Assembly: GCA_020881915.1 (NCBI GenBank)
Contig: JAJFPB010000005.1
Location: 2,356,001 to 2,420,000, forward strand
Origin: Paramyrothecium sp. XJ0827
Lineage: Eukaryota > Ascomycota > Sordariomycetes > Hypocreales > Stachybotryaceae
DNA: 64,000 nucleotides
Reading direction: 5' to 3'
A program made the translations under genes and the position numbers. Shown piece after piece: positions 60,420-64,000 of this stretch. Each line of letters opens with the position of its first letter. Position 1 is the stretch's first letter. The notes beneath the pieces were generated by a model. That model had not been told where the DNA came from. It saw nothing but the letters and a program-made list of their open reading frames with translations, and searched no databases.

Positions 60420-62519
60420 ATGAAGAAGCCCTGGGGAGCCGCAGCCCCGGCCGCCGGCACAACTCCTGCGCCTCCGAATAGCATAGTGCGCTCCAAGACT
60501 GGCCAGGAATCGATCCGCGGCCGCATCTCGAGCCCTATACCGATCCCGAACCCACTAGACGAAGAGTTTCCAATGCGGAACCCTGGCACAGGCATCGCAA
60601 TCACAATGGGCTCTGAAGCCACCGAGACCAAGCCTCAACATCAGCGCTCGGAGAACGGAGGCCCGTCCATGGCACCGCCGCCCGTGCCGCCGCCTGTACC
60701 ACCAGCCGTTCCACCAGCTGTTCCACCACCCGCCCCGGGTACGAATTCCGCAAGCCCTGACTCAGACGGGCCAGCGCCCAGTCCCATTCGTGTCTCGATG
60801 GCGCAGAGCACACCTCCGCGAAGAGTGACCACTTCTGCATTTCGCCATTCAACTGTGAGCGTTGAGTCTGGGCGAACAGGGAGTACCAAGGCGCAGCCGC
60901 AACGTAAGAAATCTACTTTACGTGGAGCGCTGGGCAAGCTTTTTGGACGTAAGAAGAAGACTTCCTCACAAGATGCCGCCAGTTCGATTGGCAAATCCTC
61001 ACCTAACAGTTCTTCTCAAGCCCCGGTTGTGAGTGAAGAAACAGCCTCGCAAGGCCGGAATCATGTACTAATCGTGCTGCAGAACACCACCCAGGCCGAC
61101 CAACAAAGAACAACATCTTTGCCCGTGTCGCAGTACGATCGTGCGCTGCGGTCTCATTCAATAGGGCCTGGTGACGTCTTGGCTATCGAAAGTGCAAGGA
61201 ACTCCTTGAATGTGGACCTCAGTCTTTCGAAACGTCGCCCAGGTGCCGGAGATGGCTATCTTGTCCACGCAAGGAGAGCTACAGATGGTGGTTGGATGGG
61301 GCTGTCGCCACGCCCCGCAAGCTCGCAGGGGCGAGGCAGTCGACTTGACAGGCCCAGCTCGGATCCTGATGACATTGGCCGAGCCATCACCTGCGACACG
61401 GTTGCGAAAAGGCGGCGGTCTCGCAGTTTGTCCGGATTACCAGGCTTGGAGGAAGCGCGAGGCGATACAAGGCGACGTAGCGATGAGATCCGCTACTGGC
61501 GGGAAAGCTACAATCCCAACTTTGCATCGCCTCTGATGATTCCACCAAGCCGAGACGGAAACACTATTGCGACCCCCGTCGACCAAACCGTGTCGGCAAC
61601 TGATGAGCAAGCCACTACCCCCTTGCAGCCCTTCTCTTTTGGTAACATTGCCACGATGAATGAGCTGGCGGGAATGAAGATCACCCAGGCGGTCAGCATG
61701 GATACTCGAATCGGGAACCTTGAAGCGCGAATGCGGAAAATGGAGAATGTTGTTACTCAACTGTGCAACGCTGTCCCTAATTTCAAGCCTCAGGTTGATG
61801 TTCCTGATCAGGCTGGGGCTACTACCTCAGTGATTGGCGTGGATCCGAGGCTATCGACTCGGCCTAGCACGCGGCACTCAGAAGCGTCCCGAACATCTTT
61901 CGGAGATGCCACGTTTGTTGCTTCTACGACGCGATCAACGGTGCTTCCGGCCTCCATGTCCTTCCACAGGCCTCTGTCCAACTCGACAATCCGTGGTGCC
62001 ACCAGTCTACCCACCATCTCACGAGACATGACCATTCCTTTCACCATGGAACACTACGTTAAGTTGGTTGAGATGGTAGAGGCTGAACGCTCCACGCGTC
62101 AAGCTTTGGAGGCTCAGATCAAGACTCTCAGTCACCAGGTAGATCTGATGGCCCGTGCCTCAAGGCAGCATTTCTCGCACAATGTGCTGGATCCTCCCCC
62201 AACGGGCAAGTCCTTTGGTGAGAGGTCCGCCTTTGATGACGATGATGAGGCCAACGACACGGTTCTGGGCAGACGCTACCGGGGCAGTATGATGCTGGAA
62301 GACTCGGGCATTGCTACTGGTGGCACAGACGATGACGATTACTCTGAATCCTTCACTACACCTCATGAAGAAGCAAACGGCTTCACCGCCGCCGGCGACG
62401 ATTCAGACGAGGATGCGACCGAGAGAAAGACGGCTAGGACCATGTCTCTTTCCCAGCTAACCCTGGGAAAGACACAGCCGAAGCCGAACGAACCTCTACC
62501 GCATGTGGTGTACCCCTGA
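60420..62519 (+). CDS. Conserved hypothetical protein, proline-rich with coiled coils
   Basis: The frame is open throughout (699 aa), but a canonical intron is embedded at 61029-61082: GTGAGT donor, TACTAAT branch site, CTGCAG acceptor, 54 nt, phase 0. Splicing would give 681 aa, and I favour the spliced form. Layout: proline-rich tract at about 84-106 (PPPVPP repeats); a basic, amphipathic block at about 163-180 (KKSTLRGALGKLFGRKKK), which could be a membrane- or nucleus-targeting helix; Ser/Arg-rich disordered middle; two short coiled-coil segments at about 408-430 (TRIGNLEARMRKMEN) and 524-560 (VEMVEAERSTRQALEAQ); and an acidic tail with a run of Asp residues. No catalytic domain seen. I cannot assign a function; a scaffold or cortical/polarity role would be speculation. 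A long pyrimidine-rich leader precedes the ATG. Confidence 0.82.
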   Translation: MKKPWGAAAPAAGTTPAPPNSIVRSKTGQESIRGRISSPIPIPNPLDEEFPMRNPGTGIAITMGSEATETKPQHQRSENGGPSMAPPPVPPPVPPAVPPAVPPPAPGTNSASPDSDGPAPSPIRVSMAQSTPPRRVTTSAFRHSTVSVESGRTGSTKAQPQRKKSTLRGALGKLFGRKKKTSSQDAASSIGKSSPNSSSQAPVVSEETASQGRNHVLIVLQNTTQADQQRTTSLPVSQYDRALRSHSIGPGDVLAIESARNSLNVDLSLSKRRPGAGDGYLVHARRATDGGWMGLSPRPASSQGRGSRLDRPSSDPDDIGRAITCDTVAKRRRSRSLSGLPGLEEARGDTRRRSDEIRYWRESYNPNFASPLMIPPSRDGNTIATPVDQTVSATDEQATTPLQPFSFGNIATMNELAGMKITQAVSMDTRIGNLEARMRKMENVVTQLCNAVPNFKPQVDVPDQAGATTSVIGVDPRLSTRPSTRHSEASRTSFGDATFVASTTRSTVLPASMSFHRPLSNSTIRGATSLPTISRDMTIPFTMEHYVKLVEMVEAERSTRQALEAQIKTLSHQVDLMARASRQHFSHNVLDPPPTGKSFGERSAFDDDDEANDTVLGRRYRGSMMLEDSGIATGGTDDDDYSESFTTPHEEANGFTAAGDDSDEDATERKTARTMSLSQLTLGKTQPKPNEPLPHVVYP

Positions 62520-63031
62520 GCTGAGAACCGAAAACGCGGGAACAGGTCAGGTCAAGGCACAAAGTCTTCGTCATTTTAGTTTGTGTCCTTGATTGCACTC
62601 TCCTGCAAGCAGAAACCATGGTGACTGAGGCCACTGATCGTAACGAGCCAAATTGTGCCTATACCGACCGACATGTCTTTTCTCCCTCCACCTTCTCATC
62701 GATTTACCTTCCTTTCCTTTAATACGAGTACCGGGAGGCTTCAGTGCTTACCAGCGATGGCGTTAGGACTTTGTTTCCGGGTTCTCGCAGAGAATCCTTT
62801 CTATTTGTTAAAGCGATACCATCATGGGAGTTATGCAGCGCAGAGACGAGGCGTGGGTATGGTTGAAGATAGGGAATTCGCCCTCATGAATGCTATGTAT
62901 TGACAGTTATACGAACTTTTATCGTCTGCCACCCTTATAATGTGCTGTTTCTATGTGATACAATAGGAGACCGTCGTGTTCCCATAAGCCAACCATCCCA
63001 ACGCGAGGTTGTATGCAGTCTGTGTTGAATT
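62520..63031. other. Convergent 3' region before OCT1
   Basis: 512 nt between two convergent stops. Pyrimidine-rich near 62680 and AT-rich near 62900-62970. No gene seen. Confidence 0.5.
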
Positions 63032-64000
63032 CTATTTGTGGCGCAGACTTTCTTTAATGCCCCAGCTGCCAACCAAAGCCATGGACTTCTCATCGCCTGG
63101 CGCCAAACGCTCGTCCTCGAGAGTCTCTGAGAGGCACGTCCAGGGGTCCCGTCCACCACCCCATTTAAGTAGCCGTTCCTTGAGGCGCTCGCCATTCTCA
63201 CGATTAACAGCGGCACCGCCCTGCCCGGCGCCGAAGACGACGCGCCAGACGCGCTCCGCGAGAACCCTATCGAAGAGGTAGCTGTAGTAGGTGCTGCCGT
63301 AGCTGTGCAGGTGGCCAAAGAAGCCTTGCCAGCACGTCTCGGGGGGATCCTTGGGTCCGTGGGAGAAGCGGGCATGGATGTCATGGAAGACGCGCGTGGA
63401 GTCGAAGGACGGGTCGGCCACGGCGGGCGAGTGGTAGGCCTGGTCGAGCATGGCGAGGAGGATCTGGTGCTCGGTGTCGATGCCCTCGAAGCGCTTGGCC
63501 ATCGAGATGCGCTCCGCCACAAGGCTGTAGGGAAGCGGCCTGTCCGTCTTCCAGTGTCGGGCGAAGAGCGACAGCACGGTGGGGTCGGCGGCAAAGTGCT
63601 CCATGAGCGTCGACGGCAGCTCGGCAAAGTCAGTCGCGCAACGGGTGCCGGAGACGTTCTGGAACGACGTGCGCGCCAGGATTGAATGGATGGCGTGGCC
63701 CATCTCGTGGAAAAGAGTCTCGACGGAGTAGAAGGACAGGAAGGCAGGTTCGCGGGCGTTGTCGTTCTTGGGAAAGTCGCACACGAGGGCAATCGTGGGC
63801 AGCTGGTACAAGGCGCCGTCCTTCGAGGCCGTCTCCATGCCGTCGTTGGCAGCCTGTTCGAGCGAGTCGAACCTGGGCATACCCGGGCCAACATCAGAGC
63901 TGGCTTCTTCAATCTCGGTGCGGAGAATCTCCCGCGAGCACCTGACGGTAAAGTGAGCTGGGTTGGGCGACTTTTGAGGTCGGTAGAAGAGGTCGCAGTA
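63032..64000 (-). CDS. OCT1: Mitochondrial intermediate peptidase, C-terminal part (5' end outside window)
   Basis: M3-family zinc metallopeptidase of the mitochondrial matrix that removes octapeptides from some imported precursors after MPP cleavage. The minus-strand frame is open from the window edge to TAG at 63032-63034, giving the last 322 residues in one exon. It starts in the YCDLFYRPQKSPNPAHFTVR region. The zinc site FHEMGHAIHS (HEXXH) lies at 63683-63712. It is followed by SGTRCATDFAELPSTLMEHF, which provides the third zinc ligand Glu; the CATDF form points to MIP rather than thimet oligopeptidase. Near the C-terminus HSYGSTYYSYLFDRVLA is the conserved substrate-binding His/Tyr block. 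The N-terminus with the presequence lies beyond position 64000. Confidence 0.93.
   Translation of the reverse strand, partial: YCDLFYRPQKSPNPAHFTVRCSREILRTEIEEASSDVGPGMPRFDSLEQAANDGMETASKDGALYQLPTIALVCDFPKNDNAREPAFLSFYSVETLFHEMGHAIHSILARTSFQNVSGTRCATDFAELPSTLMEHFAADPTVLSLFARHWKTDRPLPYSLVAERISMAKRFEGIDTEHQILLAMLDQAYHSPAVADPSFDSTRVFHDIHARFSHGPKDPPETCWQGFFGHLHSYGSTYYSYLFDRVLAERVWRVVFGAGQGGAAVNRENGERLKERLLKWGGGRDPWTCLSETLEDERLAPGDEKSMALVGSWGIKESLRHK

Overview
The window is fungal nuclear DNA, almost certainly from a filamentous ascomycete (Pezizomycotina, most likely Sordariomycetes). The genes carry short introns of about 50-90 nt with GTRAGT-type donors, CTAAC/CTGAC-like branch sites and YAG acceptors. 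The encoded proteins are ascomycete orthologues: a SWIRM/amine-oxidase/HMG LSD1, a Seb1/Msn2-type zinc-finger factor, a Crh-type GH16 enzyme and a two-part DPH6. I saw no prokaryotic operon, CRISPR array, phage or intact transposon. I could not place the species.

Layout. 1-5.4 kb: the 3' end of an alpha/beta hydrolase, converging on a 12-exon full-length ABCB (MDR-type) transporter on the minus strand. 5.4-10.35 kb: no gene recognised. 10.35-13.7 kb: a conserved hypothetical protein with an RVTF motif, converging on a CaMK-type kinase. 15.8-19.5 kb: a UBE2W-like ubiquitin-conjugating enzyme, then VPS33. 20.1-28.6 kb: an LSD1-type demethylase, ATP synthase gamma (minus strand) and topoisomerase I (plus strand); the last two are divergent and share a 479-bp promoter. 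29.7-30.9 kb: a secreted, probably GPI-anchored Crh transglycosidase. 30.9-43.6 kb: a 12.7-kb interval without a recognisable gene, ending in the long ATG-free leader of a Seb1/Msn2 regulator. 48.5-56.4 kb: DPH6, a DUF202 membrane protein and an Hcs1/IGHMBP2-type helicase. 60.4-62.5 kb: a conserved hypothetical protein with a probable hidden intron. 63.0-64.0 kb: the C-terminal half of mitochondrial intermediate peptidase OCT1, cut by the window edge.

The genes are mostly housekeeping (respiration, DNA topology, vacuolar trafficking, diphthamide synthesis, mitochondrial protein processing) mixed with regulators and wall or efflux functions. They do not form a secondary-metabolite cluster or other coordinated accessory system. 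Exon models were built by hand from splice sites and reading-frame continuity. All complete multi-exon models below sum to a whole number of codons.

The points most worth checking are a probable GC-AG intron and a 7-nt first coding exon in the kinase; an in-frame 54-nt intron in the hypothetical protein at 60.4 kb; a charged insertion in the first nucleotide-binding domain of the ABC transporter; and the gene-free, repeat-bearing interval upstream of the Seb1-type gene, which contains a CCCCT (STRE-like) tandem array.
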